A stretch of DNA of 64,000 nt from Klebsiella spallanzanii (GCF_902158555.1 NZ_CABGGS010000001.1:1-64000), one strand, 5' to 3'; positions 16,999 through 26,198 are shown, numbered from the stretch's first letter. Notes: generated by a model not told the origin, from the sequence alone. Numbers and translations: made by a program.

Positions 16999-18582
16999 AT
17001 GCAAAGTCATGTTGCCGCCCACGGGATGGCGGTCGCCCCCCATCATCTGGCCAGCCAAAGCGCGCTGGCGGTTCTGCGCGAAGGGGGAAGCGCGATCGAA
17101 GCCATGGTCGCCGCCGCCGCGACGATTGCCGTGGTTTACCCACATATGAACGGACTCGGTGGCGATGGTTTCTGGCTTATCGTCCCGCCCGAGGGCGACC
17201 CCATTGCTATCGACGCCAGCGGCGCGGCGGGTTCGCGAGCAACGCCGCAGGCCTATGCCGGGCTGGCGCACATTCCCCATCGTGGCCCGCAGGCAGCGCT
17301 GACCGTGGCGGGTACCGTTAGCGGCTGGGATGAAGCGCTGAAGATTTCGCGCGATTTAACCGCAAGTGAGCTGCCGCTGACGCGCCTGCTGGAGGACGCC
17401 ATCGGCTACGCGGAAAACGGCATCCCGGTCACCGCCTCGCAGGCCAGCGCAACCGCCGGCAAATTCAGCGAGCTGCGCGACCAGCCCGGCTTTGCCGAAA
17501 CGTATCTGGTCGACGGCCAGCCGCCGAAAGCCGGCAGCCGCTTTTTACAACCAGCACTGGCGAACACTTTGCGTCGTTTAACAGAGGAAGGATTAGACAG
17601 CTTCTATCGCGGACCGCTGGCGGAGCATCTGGCTCGCGACATGGAAAAATACGGGCTGCCGGTGACCCTCAGCGATCTGCAGCAGCATCGCGCCCGCCGT
17701 CCGCTGCCGCTCCGGCTCGATCATCAGCACGGCGAACTGTGGAACCTCGCGCCGCCGACTCAGGGGCTGGTTTCGCTGGCGATCCTCGGCATCACCGACC
17801 GGCTGGCGATGGCCGAGGCTGACGAGGCGATGACCGTCCACCGCATTGTTGAGGCCACCAAGCTGGCCTTCGGTCTGCGCGACGCGCATATCACCGACCC
17901 GCGCCACCTGGATGTCGATATTCAAAGCCTGCTGGAACCCACCGCGCTACAGCCGCTGGCGGATAAAATCAACGACCAGCAGGCCGCTCCGTGGGGCGCA
18001 GGCAAAGGTCCGGGCGATACGGTGTGGATGGGCGTGATCGATAAAAACGGCCTTGCGGTTTCCTTTATTCAGAGCCTCTATCACGAGTTCGGTAGCGGCG
18101 TGGTGCTGCCCGATAGCGGGATCGTCTGGCAGAACCGTGGAGCGTCGTTCAGCCTTGACCCGAGCCACCTGCTGGCGCTGGCCCCCGGTAAGCAACCGTT
18201 CCATACCCTGAATCCCGCCGCCGCACGGCTAAACGATGGTCGGGTGATGGTTTATGGCTCGATGGGCGGCGACGGCCAGCCGCAAACCCAGGCCGCCATC
18301 TTCACCCGCTACGTAATGCAAAATGCGCCACTGCAGGAGAGCATCACCCGGCCGCGCTGGCTGCTGGGGCGCACCTGGGGGCAGACTTCGGACTCACTCA
18401 AGCTGGAGGGCCGCTTCAGCGCTGAAAGCATCGCCCAACTGCGCGAGCTGGGGCACGACGTTGAAGTTCTGGCCGATTTTAGCGAAGCCATGGGCCACGC
18501 CGGGGCGATTGTTCGCCACCCCAATGGCCTGTTTGAGGGGGCCAGCGATCCGCGCAGCAACGGCTCCGCCGCCGGATATTAG
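16999..18582 (+). CDS. hpxW: Oxamate amidohydrolase HpxW (Ntn-hydrolase, GGT family)
   Basis: Encodes 527 residues of the gamma-glutamyltranspeptidase fold, which self-cleaves to expose an N-terminal threonine. The expected nucleophile is Thr at about 341 in GPGDTVWMG. Other family features are NGLGGDGFWL near the N-terminus, AGTVSGW and the late SMGGDGQPQ. Klebsiella HpxW hydrolyses oxamate to oxalate and ammonia at the end of urate breakdown. There is no signal peptide, unlike periplasmic GGT, so it is cytoplasmic. The start ATG follows GAGGA. It leads hpxWXYZ. Confidence 0.92.
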   Translation: MQSHVAAHGMAVAPHHLASQSALAVLREGGSAIEAMVAAAATIAVVYPHMNGLGGDGFWLIVPPEGDPIAIDASGAAGSRATPQAYAGLAHIPHRGPQAALTVAGTVSGWDEALKISRDLTASELPLTRLLEDAIGYAENGIPVTASQASATAGKFSELRDQPGFAETYLVDGQPPKAGSRFLQPALANTLRRLTEEGLDSFYRGPLAEHLARDMEKYGLPVTLSDLQQHRARRPLPLRLDHQHGELWNLAPPTQGLVSLAILGITDRLAMAEADEAMTVHRIVEATKLAFGLRDAHITDPRHLDVDIQSLLEPTALQPLADKINDQQAAPWGAGKGPGDTVWMGVIDKNGLAVSFIQSLYHEFGSGVVLPDSGIVWQNRGASFSLDPSHLLALAPGKQPFHTLNPAAARLNDGRVMVYGSMGGDGQPQTQAAIFTRYVMQNAPLQESITRPRWLLGRTWGQTSDSLKLEGRFSAESIAQLRELGHDVEVLADFSEAMGHAGAIVRHPNGLFEGASDPRSNGSAAGY

Positions 18583-18591
18583 GAGCAGATA

Positions 18592-18780
18592 ATGAACACA
18601 CCGCACAATGAATGGGACGCTTATCTCACACAAATGGAACAGTTGCTGGCGCTGGAGCTGGACGAAGAACGCCGCGCAGAGCTCAGAGTGCAGTTCAGCC
18701 GCATTGCGGCGATGGCCGGGCCGCTGCTGGCCTTTCCCCTCGACGAGCGCATCGAAATTGCCGGAGTGTATAAAGCATGA
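18592..18780 (+). CDS. hpxX: Oxalurate catabolism protein HpxX (DUF4089, AtzG/GatC-like)
   Basis: Encodes 62 residues of the DUF4089 family. It overlaps hpxY by 4 bp (ATGA), and AGGAG precedes its ATG. Relatives such as AtzG are small GatC-like subunits that wrap and stabilise a partner amidase. HpxX very likely does the same for HpxY. The size and helical, acidic composition are typical. Confidence 0.85.
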   Translation: MNTPHNEWDAYLTQMEQLLALELDEERRAELRVQFSRIAAMAGPLLAFPLDERIEIAGVYKA

Positions 18781-20174
18781 AGCTCAATGAAATGACGATT
18801 CACGACATACAGCGCGCGCTGAACAGCGGTGAACTCAGCGCCAAAGAGATTGCCCGCCATACGCTGGAGAACATCGCGCGCGTTAACCCGCAAATCAACG
18901 CCTGGACCCACGTCAGCGAAAAGCGAATGCTGGCTGAAGCGGAGAATATCGACACCCTGCGGCGGGAAAAAAAGCCTCTGCCCGCGCTGGCTGGCGTTCC
19001 CTATGCGGTGAAAAATCTGTTTGATGTCGCCGGACACACGACCCTTGCCGGAGCGCAGCTGCTGAGCGACCGTCCTGCGGCGACTGCCGATAGCTGGGCG
19101 GTACGCCAGCTGCATAGCGCGGGCGCGCTGCTATCCGGCATGTTGAATATGGATGCCTACGCCTACGGTTTTACCACTGAAAATAGCCACTACGGGGCGA
19201 CGCATAACCCGCACGATCTTTCGCGGATCGCCGGAGGTTCTTCAGGCGGATCGGCGGCAGCGGTGGCCGCCGGGCTGGTCCATTTTTCGCTGGGGAGCGA
19301 TACCAACGGCTCTATTCGCGTCCCGGCCTCGCTGTGCGGGATATTTGGCCTGAAGCCGACCCTTGGCCGCTTGTCGCGCTCCGGTAGCCATCCGTTCGTC
19401 GCCAGTCTTGACCACATCGGCCCGTTTGCCCGCAGCGTTTGCGACCTTTCAGCGGTTTATGACGCGCTACAGGGCCGCGATCCCGCCGATGGTTTTCAGG
19501 CTGACAAGGCCAGCGAGCGCACGGCGAATCTGCTGCCGCGGGGCCTGGAAGGGCTGCGCTGCGCCACCCTCGGCGGCTATTTTTCAACCTGGTGCGATAG
19601 TGATGCGCGTACCGCCGTCGCTCGCGTAGCCCAGGCGCTTGGGGCGCATGAAGAGCTGATCTTCCCGGAGGCCGAACTGGCCCGGTCGGCGGCGTTTATT
19701 ATGAGTGCCTCCGAGGGGGGAAATCAGTACCTGCCCGCCCTGCGCCGCGAACCTGAACGTTTTGAGCCAAACTCCCGCGAGCGCCTGCTGGCAGGGGCGA
19801 TGATTCCAGCATCCTGGTATCTCCAGGCCCAGCGCTTCCGCCGCCATGCTCAGCAGGCGTTTAAAGCCCTGTTCGCCCATGCCGATGTGCTGATCGCCCC
19901 GGCGACGCCTTGCAGCGCCACGCTTATCGGCGCGCAGACGATGGAGATCAACGGTCAGCCGCTGCCCATTCGCGCCAGTATGGGAATGTTGACCCAGCCT
20001 ATCTCTTTCCTGGGGTTACCGGTGGTCACGGTACCGCTGCGCACGGCGAGCGGGCAGCCGATTGGCCTGCAATTAATTGCCGCGCCGTTTAACGAACAAG
20101 CCTGCCTGCGCGTGGCGCGGGCGCTGGAAGAGATGGGCATGACCGATGCCCGACCTGCGGAGATAGCAGCATGA
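18777..20174 (+). CDS. hpxY: AtzE-type amidase HpxY
   Basis: Encodes 465 residues of the amidase-signature family. The catalytic triad can be placed: Lys79 (YAVKN), cis-Ser155 (GGSSGGS) and nucleophile Ser179 (SDTNGSIRVPAS). It is closest in kind to AtzE, which hydrolyses carboxylated biurets with the small subunit AtzG. Adjacent HpxX is AtzG-like and HpxZ is AtzH-like. In this pathway oxalurate is a sensible substrate, but this is inference. It overlaps both neighbours by four bases. Confidence 0.88.
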   Translation: MKLNEMTIHDIQRALNSGELSAKEIARHTLENIARVNPQINAWTHVSEKRMLAEAENIDTLRREKKPLPALAGVPYAVKNLFDVAGHTTLAGAQLLSDRPAATADSWAVRQLHSAGALLSGMLNMDAYAYGFTTENSHYGATHNPHDLSRIAGGSSGGSAAAVAAGLVHFSLGSDTNGSIRVPASLCGIFGLKPTLGRLSRSGSHPFVASLDHIGPFARSVCDLSAVYDALQGRDPADGFQADKASERTANLLPRGLEGLRCATLGGYFSTWCDSDARTAVARVAQALGAHEELIFPEAELARSAAFIMSASEGGNQYLPALRREPERFEPNSRERLLAGAMIPASWYLQAQRFRRHAQQAFKALFAHADVLIAPATPCSATLIGAQTMEINGQPLPIRASMGMLTQPISFLGLPVVTVPLRTASGQPIGLQLIAAPFNEQACLRVARALEEMGMTDARPAEIAA

Positions 20175-20557
20175 TGACGCAAGAGCATATTAATCGCCCG
20201 CTCGTCCTCGCCGAAGTAACGGCGGCATTTTACCGCTATGAGGAGGCGCTGGTGAGCAACGATATTGCGGTGCTGGATGAGTTGTTCTGGCACGATAAGC
20301 GCACGGTACGGCTGGGAGCTGGGGAAAATTTATACGGTATCGACGAAATTCGCGCCTTCCGCGCCGCCCGTCCTGCGGCCGGTTTGCAGCGCGAACTGCG
20401 GCACACCACCATCACCACTTTCGGTGAAGATTACGCGGTGTGCAGCACGGAATTCACTCGAGCAGGCAGCGAGCGCATTGGCCGCCAGCAGCAAACCTGG
20501 GTGCGTTTCCCCTTTGGCTGGCGCATCGTCGCCGCCCAAGTCAGTTTGATGAGTTAA
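20171..20557 (+). CDS. hpxZ: Oxalurate catabolism protein HpxZ (DUF3225)
   Basis: Encodes 128 residues with the NTF2/SnoaL-like pattern of DUF3225, here called HpxZ because of order and family. The start overlaps hpxY (ATGATG). AtzH of the cyanuric acid pathway is a relative and acts on a carboxylated urea, so a hydrolytic or decarboxylating role on a ureide intermediate is possible. No catalytic residue is assigned. It is the last gene of the operon, followed by palindromic repeats. Confidence 0.85.
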   Translation: MMTQEHINRPLVLAEVTAAFYRYEEALVSNDIAVLDELFWHDKRTVRLGAGENLYGIDEIRAFRAARPAAGLQRELRHTTITTFGEDYAVCSTEFTRAGSERIGRQQQTWVRFPFGWRIVAAQVSLMS

Positions 20558-20589
20558 GTCCTTGTGTATTTCCCGATGGCGGCGCTCAG

Positions 20590-20715
20590 GCCGGTAGCCC
20601 GGACAGATGCGCAGCATCGCCTCCGGGAAACCCTGCAACACTCTGCGGCCTTACCCCGGGGGCGGCGCGATGCGCCTTGCCCGGGCTACGGGTCCACCGC
20701 CGTCTGCGACCCGGG
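20590..20715. repeat. GC-rich palindromic intergenic repeats (REP/BIME-like)
   Basis: Two to three units of the same type as 10236-10438 (GTAGCCCGGACAGATGCGCAG... and CCTTGCCCGGGCTACGGG) separate the converging hpxZ and hpxB genes. Confidence 0.75.
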
Positions 20716-20723
20716 GAACAACG

Positions 20724-21656
20724 TTACCCACCAAACGGATGAAATTCGCGCCAGTGGTCGGCAATCTGCTGACGGGTACAGACCCAAACCTGGTCGTGCT
20801 GCTGAACATAATCAAGGAAACGCTGCAGGGCACGGAAGCGGCCCGGACGCCCAAGCAGGCGGCAGTGCATGCCGATGGACATCATCTTCGGCGCGCTGGC
20901 CCCCTCTTCATACAGCACATCGAAGCTGTCTTTCAGATAGGTGTAAAACTGCTCGGCGGTATTGAACCCTTGGGCGGTGGCGAAGCGCATATCGTTAGCA
21001 TCGAGGGTATAAGGTACGATCAGATGCGGCTTACGCGTACCGTCGCTGCACGCCACTTCGCTCCAGAACGGCAAATCGTCGCCGTAATAATCGCTGTCAT
21101 AATCAAAACCGCCGTGTTCAACCACCAATTGGCGGGTATTGGGGCTATCGCGCCCGGTGTACCAGCCGGTGGGCGGTTTGCCAAACAGATCGGTTAACAC
21201 CTGCACCGCTTTATTCAGATGCTCCCGCTCCTGCTCAATGGGCATATTCTGGTAATGGATCCAGCGCCAGCCGTGGCTAACCACGTCATAGTTCGCCGCT
21301 TTAATCGCCTCGACCACCTCAGGATGACGCGCCAGCGCCATGGCGACGCCGAACACGGTCAGCGGCAGTCCACGCTTGCTGAACTCATTATGGATGCGCC
21401 AGAAACCCGCGCGGCTGCCGTACTCATATAATGAATCCATCGACATATGGCGGTCAGGATAGCTGGCGGCACCGATGATATCGGAGAGAAACTGTTCGGA
21501 ACCGGCGTCACCGTGCAGCACATGGTTTTCCGAACCTTCTTCGTAGTTCAAAACAAACTGCACGGCAACCCGCGCGTTGTTCGGCCACCGCGCGTGCGGC
21601 GGCTGCCCGCCGTAGCCGCGCAGGTCGCGCGGATAATCGTCTGCCCAAAATGCCAT
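20724..21656 (-). CDS. hpxB: Allantoinase HpxB (PuuE, polysaccharide-deacetylase fold)
   Basis: Encodes 310 residues of the cofactor-light PuuE-type allantoinase, which opens the hydantoin ring of allantoin to allantoate. It is unrelated to the AllB amidohydrolase. Visible: NYEEGSE near the start, the conserved YDVVSHGWRWI segment and GWYTGRDSPNTR. Start set at ATG 21656, preceded by GAGGT. It is the last gene of hpxSAB, 16 bp after hpxA. Confidence 0.9.
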   Translation of the reverse strand: MAFWADDYPRDLRGYGGQPPHARWPNNARVAVQFVLNYEEGSENHVLHGDAGSEQFLSDIIGAASYPDRHMSMDSLYEYGSRAGFWRIHNEFSKRGLPLTVFGVAMALARHPEVVEAIKAANYDVVSHGWRWIHYQNMPIEQEREHLNKAVQVLTDLFGKPPTGWYTGRDSPNTRQLVVEHGGFDYDSDYYGDDLPFWSEVACSDGTRKPHLIVPYTLDANDMRFATAQGFNTAEQFYTYLKDSFDVLYEEGASAPKMMSIGMHCRLLGRPGRFRALQRFLDYVQQHDQVWVCTRQQIADHWREFHPFGG

Positions 21657-21672
21657 CTGCCACCTCTTCAAT

Positions 21673-22416
21673 TTAAAATGGATTTAATGCCTGAAATTTG
21701 CCACTCAATGCCTTAGCTTCGGGAAAGGCCAGATCGCCGTGCTTGCTGGTCGACAGCCCCAACGCCACCAGCGACTCAACCATTTTGACCGCCGCGCTGA
21801 CGCCATCAATTACCGGCACGCGCAGCTCGCGAGTCAGCTCCTGAGCCAAAGTCGCCATCCCACCGCAGCCCAGCACGATAGCCCCGCAGCCATCCTCTTT
21901 TAGCGCCTGAATACAGCGTGCGCGCACCTTCTCCTGGGCCAGGCCGCTGCCGTCCTCCAGCGCCAGCACCGGTAAATCAATCGCGTGCAGCGCTGCGCAG
22001 TGCTCGTGAAAACCATACTGATGCAGGAGATGACGAGCGATAATTAAGGTGCGCGGCAGCGTGGTCACGATAGAGAAACGAGTGGCGACCAGCGTCGCCA
22101 TATGCATCGCCGCTTCCGCAATCCCCACCACCGGCCCCTGTGCCAGTTCACGCGCGGCCAGCAGACCCGGGTCGCCGAAGCAGGCAATCACGTGACCATC
22201 CACCCCCTGTTGACGACCGGCTTTAATCTGCTCGAGCACGCCGACGGCGGCAATGGCTTCATCAAAATGGCCCTCTATTGACGGCACGCCCTCGCTGGGG
22301 CAGACCGCCAGAATGTCTGTTCCCGGCGCGGCAACCGCCCGCGCGGCGGCACCAATGGTTTCCGTCATCCCGGGGCTGGTATTGGGATTTATCACTTGTA
22401 TACAAATAGCGGCCAT
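21673..22416 (-). CDS. hpxA: Allantoin racemase HpxA
   Basis: Encodes 247 residues of the Asp/Glu/hydantoin racemase family. It interconverts allantoin enantiomers so that both can be opened. Two catalytic cysteines are evident: in IACFGDPG (about 79) and in IVLGCGGM (about 185). The start ATG overlaps the hpxS stop (TAATG). A palindrome TTGTATACAA falls in codons 5-7 of the gene (22396-22405) and may be an operator. Confidence 0.9.
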   Translation of the reverse strand: MAAICIQVINPNTSPGMTETIGAAARAVAAPGTDILAVCPSEGVPSIEGHFDEAIAAVGVLEQIKAGRQQGVDGHVIACFGDPGLLAARELAQGPVVGIAEAAMHMATLVATRFSIVTTLPRTLIIARHLLHQYGFHEHCAALHAIDLPVLALEDGSGLAQEKVRARCIQALKEDGCGAIVLGCGGMATLAQELTRELRVPVIDGVSAAVKMVESLVALGLSTSKHGDLAFPEAKALSGKFQALNPF

Positions 22417-23132
22417 TACGGCTCCTTATAATCGGCAAACAGCCGGGCAAAATCAGGTAAGGTCACGCCAGAACGCTCAAAGCAGAGGCTGGCGACGATA
22501 TGTTCAAAATGGTGCGTTAGCGCATCGCTCAGGGGCTGCAGCGCTTTGTCGCGCAATAGCTGGATAAGCTGTTCATGATCGTCACAGCGGCAGCCCTGAC
22601 GCCACGGCGATCCCCACGCCGCGATAACTAATGAAGAGCGCTGGCTCAGGCGGGTCACCATCTCGGTGAGCACCTGATTGCCGGAAATCGCCTGTAGCTG
22701 GATATGAAACTCGGCGGAGTAGCGGATCGCCGCGGGGCCGTTATAGCTTTCGTGCGCCAGCTGCTCCTGACGGGTAATGGCTTCCAGCGCCGCCAGATGC
22801 GGCGGCTGGCAGCGCGCCAGCACATCTGGCAAATTCGCCACCTCCAGCAACGCGCGGGTGCGAAAGATCGCCTGCGCTTCTTCTACCGTCGGACTGGCGA
22901 CCTGTGCACCACGTTTGGGCGTCAAAGTGACCATTTGCACAGTGGCGAGTCGTTGCAGCACTTTTCTGATCCCTGTGCGGCTCACGCCAAACACCTCTGC
23001 CAGGGCTTCTTCCGGCAGTTTGCTTCCCGGCGGCAGCTGATGCTCAACGATAGCGGTCATCAGCGCCTGATAGATTGATTCGTCTTTGTCATGCAGCTCT
23101 GGCGCGGCCTGCAGGCGATGTTGGTTGTTCAT
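22416..23132 (-). CDS. hpxS: GntR-family regulator HpxS
   Basis: Encodes 238 residues: winged-helix GntR domain (about 16-85, PPGSKLPEEALAEVFGVSRT) and a C-terminal all-helical FCD ligand-binding domain of the FadR subfamily. It is the first gene of hpxSAB and divergent from the permease gene hpxC. It probably regulates allantoin use in response to a pathway metabolite. The shared 144-bp gap contains two related ATACA-type sites. Confidence 0.87.
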   Translation of the reverse strand: MNNQHRLQAAPELHDKDESIYQALMTAIVEHQLPPGSKLPEEALAEVFGVSRTGIRKVLQRLATVQMVTLTPKRGAQVASPTVEEAQAIFRTRALLEVANLPDVLARCQPPHLAALEAITRQEQLAHESYNGPAAIRYSAEFHIQLQAISGNQVLTEMVTRLSQRSSLVIAAWGSPWRQGCRCDDHEQLIQLLRDKALQPLSDALTHHFEHIVASLCFERSGVTLPDFARLFADYKEP

Positions 23133-23165
23133 TAACCACTCCGGTTTTTACTTTCTGATGTCAAA

Positions 23166-23197
23166 TCGTATACATAAAAATAAATTCTTGCATACAA
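23166..23197. promoter_or_regulatory. Candidate HpxS operator pair between hpxS and hpxC
   Basis: TCGTATACAT at 23166 and TTGCATACAA at 23188 are imperfect palindromes of one type, 22 bp apart. Exact TTGTATACAA copies occur at 22396 (start of hpxA) and 23902 (inside hpxC). Binding by HpxS is inferred. Confidence 0.35.
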
Positions 23198-23209
23198 AAT
23201 TAACTGTTT

Positions 23210-23225
23210 TGGCCTGAATCCTGCA
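23210..23225 (+). promoter_or_regulatory. Possible sigma-54 promoter of hpxC
   Basis: TGGCCTGAATCCTGCA keeps GG-N10-GC but departs from consensus at three positions. It ends 51 bp before the hpxC start codon. Confidence 0.45.
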
Positions 23226-23276
23226 ACAGCCTCTGCAATCCATTTAAACGGGTTTTCATTTACAGGAGCAGGTTTC

Positions 23277-24764
23277 ATGCCAAATACACAAAATACGCAC
23301 CAGGTTAAGGCCGCTGATCCCCACGCTGGATACAGCCCACGACTTTGCAATGAGGATCTGGCGCCGACGCGCGACCAGAACTGGAGCTGGTACAACATCT
23401 TTTCTTTCTGGATGTCGGATGTGCACAGCATGGGGGGTTATGTGGTTGCCGCGAGCTTCTTTACTCTTGGCCTCGCGAGCTGGCAGGTGTTGCTGTGCCT
23501 GCTGGTGGGGATTTGTATCGTTCAGCTGTGCGCGAATCTGGTGGCGAAGCCCAGCCAGATGGCGGGCGTCCCCTACGCGGTGATTTGTCGTCAGGCGTTT
23601 GGCGTCTTCGGGGCCAATATTCCGGCGGTGATCCGCGGGCTTATCGCCTTCGCGTGGTACGGTATTCAAACCTATCTGGCCGCCAACGCGCTGATGCTGG
23701 TGCTGCTGAAGTTCTTTCCTTCGCTGTCGACGCTCACCGAAGCCAGCTTCCTTGGCCTGTCGCATCTGGGCTGGCTGTGCTTCGCCACCATGTGGCTACT
23801 GCAGGCAATGGTGTTCTGGCACGGGATGAGCGCCATTAAGCGCTTTATCGATATTGCCGGTCCGGCGGTCTACGTAGTGATGCTGGCGTTAGCGGGATGG
23901 ATTGTATACAAAACCGGTTTTGACGGGATCTCCTTTACCCTCGCCAGCAAATCGCTGAACGCCGGGGAGCAAACCTGGCAGATGATCACTGCCACCGCGC
24001 TGGTGGTCTCCTACTTCTCCGGTCCGCTGCTCAACTTTGGCGATTTCTCGCGCTACGGTAAAAGCATGGGCGAGATCCGCCGCGGCAACCGCTGGGGCCT
24101 GCCATTCAACTTCCTGCTGTTCTCTATCGTGACCGTAGTGATTGTTTCCGGCACCCAGTCGCTGTTTGGCCACATGATCACCGACCCGATTGAGACCGTG
24201 AGCCGCGTGGGCAACGATCTGGCGGTCGCCATTGGCCTGCTGACCATGATCACCGCCACCATCGGGATTAATATCGTGGCTAACTTTGTCTCTCCAGCGT
24301 TCGATTTCTCGAACTGTTCGCCGCAGAAAATCAGCTTCCGTACCGGAGGGATGATTGCCGCCGTCGGGTCAATTCTGCTGACGCCGTGGAACCTGTTTAA
24401 CTCACCGGAGCTTATCCACTATACCCTCGACGTGCTGGGGGCGTTTATCGGCCCGCTGTTCGGTATCCTGATCGTCGATTTCTACATCATTAAGCGCGGG
24501 CAGGTTTCGGTCAACGATCTGTTTGACGACACGCCAAAAGGCCAGTACTGGTACCGCAACGGCTTTAATCCAAAAGCGATCGCCGCGCTGGTGCCCTCCG
24601 TGGCCATTGGTCTGATTATCAGCTTTATTCCAGCCCTGCACGAAGTGGCTAACTTTAGCTGGTTTATCGGCGTATTCCTGAGCGGCGTGGCCTATCGCTG
24701 GATTGCCCGCGACGAACGGGTCGGCGCGACTGCCGGTTTTAGCGCCCTCGCCCAGAAAGAGTGA
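23277..24764 (+). CDS. hpxC: NCS1-family allantoin permease HpxC
   Basis: Encodes 495 residues with about twelve membrane segments, of the nucleobase:cation symporter-1 family (PucI/AllP-like). The N-terminal NEDLAPTRDQNWSWYNIFSFWMS segment and the YFSGPLLNFGDFSRY helix motif are typical. It imports allantoin through the inner membrane. It is divergent from hpxSAB and followed by a GC-rich hairpin (24776-24800). Confidence 0.9.
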   Translation: MPNTQNTHQVKAADPHAGYSPRLCNEDLAPTRDQNWSWYNIFSFWMSDVHSMGGYVVAASFFTLGLASWQVLLCLLVGICIVQLCANLVAKPSQMAGVPYAVICRQAFGVFGANIPAVIRGLIAFAWYGIQTYLAANALMLVLLKFFPSLSTLTEASFLGLSHLGWLCFATMWLLQAMVFWHGMSAIKRFIDIAGPAVYVVMLALAGWIVYKTGFDGISFTLASKSLNAGEQTWQMITATALVVSYFSGPLLNFGDFSRYGKSMGEIRRGNRWGLPFNFLLFSIVTVVIVSGTQSLFGHMITDPIETVSRVGNDLAVAIGLLTMITATIGINIVANFVSPAFDFSNCSPQKISFRTGGMIAAVGSILLTPWNLFNSPELIHYTLDVLGAFIGPLFGILIVDFYIIKRGQVSVNDLFDDTPKGQYWYRNGFNPKAIAALVPSVAIGLIISFIPALHEVANFSWFIGVFLSGVAYRWIARDERVGATAGFSALAQKE

Positions 24765-24775
24765 TTCTCCTTCTC

Positions 24776-24800
24776 CCGCCGCGGCGTCCTGTCGCGGCGG
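24776..24800 (+). terminator. Terminator-like hairpin after hpxC
   Basis: Perfect 8-bp stem CCGCCGCG / CGCGGCGG with a 9-base loop, followed by TTCTCCTCCT. It lies 12 bp beyond the hpxC stop. Confidence 0.6.
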
Positions 24801-24818
24801 TTCTCCTCCTGCGCAAAC

Positions 24819-24834
24819 TGGCATCAATCTTGCT
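24819..24834 (+). promoter_or_regulatory. Sigma-54 (-24/-12) promoter of guaD
   Basis: TGGCATCAATCTTGCT fits TGGCAY-N5-TTGCW with correct GG-N10-GC spacing. It ends 40 bp before the guaD start. Confidence 0.75.
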
Positions 24835-24874
24835 CAATTAACCTATCCTTTCGCTAATCCACAAGGCAGCCAAG

Positions 24875-26194
24875 ATGATGGACTACCATGCCGCAGTTCG
24901 CGGCGCATTTTTCGATATCGCCGCCGTTGCCGATAGCGCTGACGATATCGCCCGCCACGCGCGCTATCTGGAGGATGGTATTTTGTTTCTCCGGGACGGG
25001 TGCATTCAGGCGCTGCTGCCCTGGCAGGAAGGCGAACAGTATCTGCATCCGCTGAAGGGCTATCGCGACCTGCGCGGTAGGCTGCTGCTCCCCGGCTTTG
25101 TCGATGCCCACGTACATTATCCGCAGACCGAAATGATTGGCGCATTCGGCGAGCAGCTACTGGAGTGGCTCACTACCTACACGTTTCCGGTGGAGAGCCA
25201 GTTTGCCGACGCCGACTACGCCGCGGAGATCGCGCAATTTTTCGTTAACCAGTTGCTGAGCCACGGCACCACCACCGCGCTGGTATTTTGCACTTTGCAT
25301 CCGCAATCGGTCGATGCGCTGTTTAGCGAAGCGCTACGGCTGAATATGCGCCTGCTCGCCGGGAAAGTGATGATGGACCGCCACGCGCCGGATTATCTGA
25401 GCGAAAGCGCAGAGCAAAGCTACCGACAAACTCGCGAGCTGATCCAGCGCTGGCACCAGCGCGGCCGCCTCGGCTACGCCATTACGCCACGCTTCGCGCC
25501 AACCTCGACGCCGGAGCTGCTGGCAGCGGTGCAGCAGCTCCGGGAGGAGTTTCCCGATACCTGGCTACAAACGCATCTGAGCGAAAACCTCAACGAAGTC
25601 GCATGGGTGAAAAGCCTGTGGCCGGAACATGAGCACTATCTTGATGTTTACCATCACTATCGGTTGACCGGCGAGCGCAGCGTATTCGCCCACGGTATTC
25701 ATCTGGCGGATGCAGAATGGCAGTGCCTGCACGATACCGGTTCGGCGCTGGCCTTTTGCCCGACCTCAAACCTGTTTCTCGGCAGCGGGCTGTTTCGTTT
25801 GCCGACCTGCTGGCAGAAAAAGGTGCGGATGGGTATCGGTAGCGATGTTGGCGCAGGCACGACGTTCAGTATGCTGCGCACCCTCGGTGAGGCGTATAAA
25901 GTGAGCCAGTTGCAAAGCTATCGCCTGCGCGCCAGCGAAGCGTTCTACCATGCGACCCTTGGCGGCGCGCGCGCCCTGCGTCTCGATGAGAAGATTGGTA
26001 ATTTCCAGCCTGGAAAAGAAGCCGATTTTGTGGTTATCGATCCGGCGGTCACGCCTCTTCAGCGCTTACGCAACGGGCGTTGCAAAGATATCTATGAGCA
26101 GTTGTTCGTCCTGATGACCCTGGGCGATGAGCGTAATATCAGCGAGACGTGGGTGAACGGCGAGCGCGTATGGGGTGATGCGGCTGCGGTATAG
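24875..26194 (+). CDS. guaD: Guanine deaminase GuaD
   Basis: Encodes 439 residues of the amidohydrolase superfamily: guanine to xanthine plus ammonia, feeding guanine into the Hpx route. The metal-binding PGFVDAHVHYPQTE (His79, His81), the segment LQTHLSENLNE, the HGIHL His and the GSDVGAG Asp are all seen. A second ATG follows the first; either could start the gene. Its own sigma-54 promoter lies upstream. Palindromic repeats follow. Confidence 0.92.
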   Translation: MMDYHAAVRGAFFDIAAVADSADDIARHARYLEDGILFLRDGCIQALLPWQEGEQYLHPLKGYRDLRGRLLLPGFVDAHVHYPQTEMIGAFGEQLLEWLTTYTFPVESQFADADYAAEIAQFFVNQLLSHGTTTALVFCTLHPQSVDALFSEALRLNMRLLAGKVMMDRHAPDYLSESAEQSYRQTRELIQRWHQRGRLGYAITPRFAPTSTPELLAAVQQLREEFPDTWLQTHLSENLNEVAWVKSLWPEHEHYLDVYHHYRLTGERSVFAHGIHLADAEWQCLHDTGSALAFCPTSNLFLGSGLFRLPTCWQKKVRMGIGSDVGAGTTFSMLRTLGEAYKVSQLQSYRLRASEAFYHATLGGARALRLDEKIGNFQPGKEADFVVIDPAVTPLQRLRNGRCKDIYEQLFVLMTLGDERNISETWVNGERVWGDAAAV

Positions 26195-26198
26195 TTCT

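Noticed and set aside
23132..23431. 99-codon minus-strand frame upstream of hpxS
   Set aside because: Covers the divergent promoter region and the start of hpxC in antisense; no family and no ribosome-binding site.
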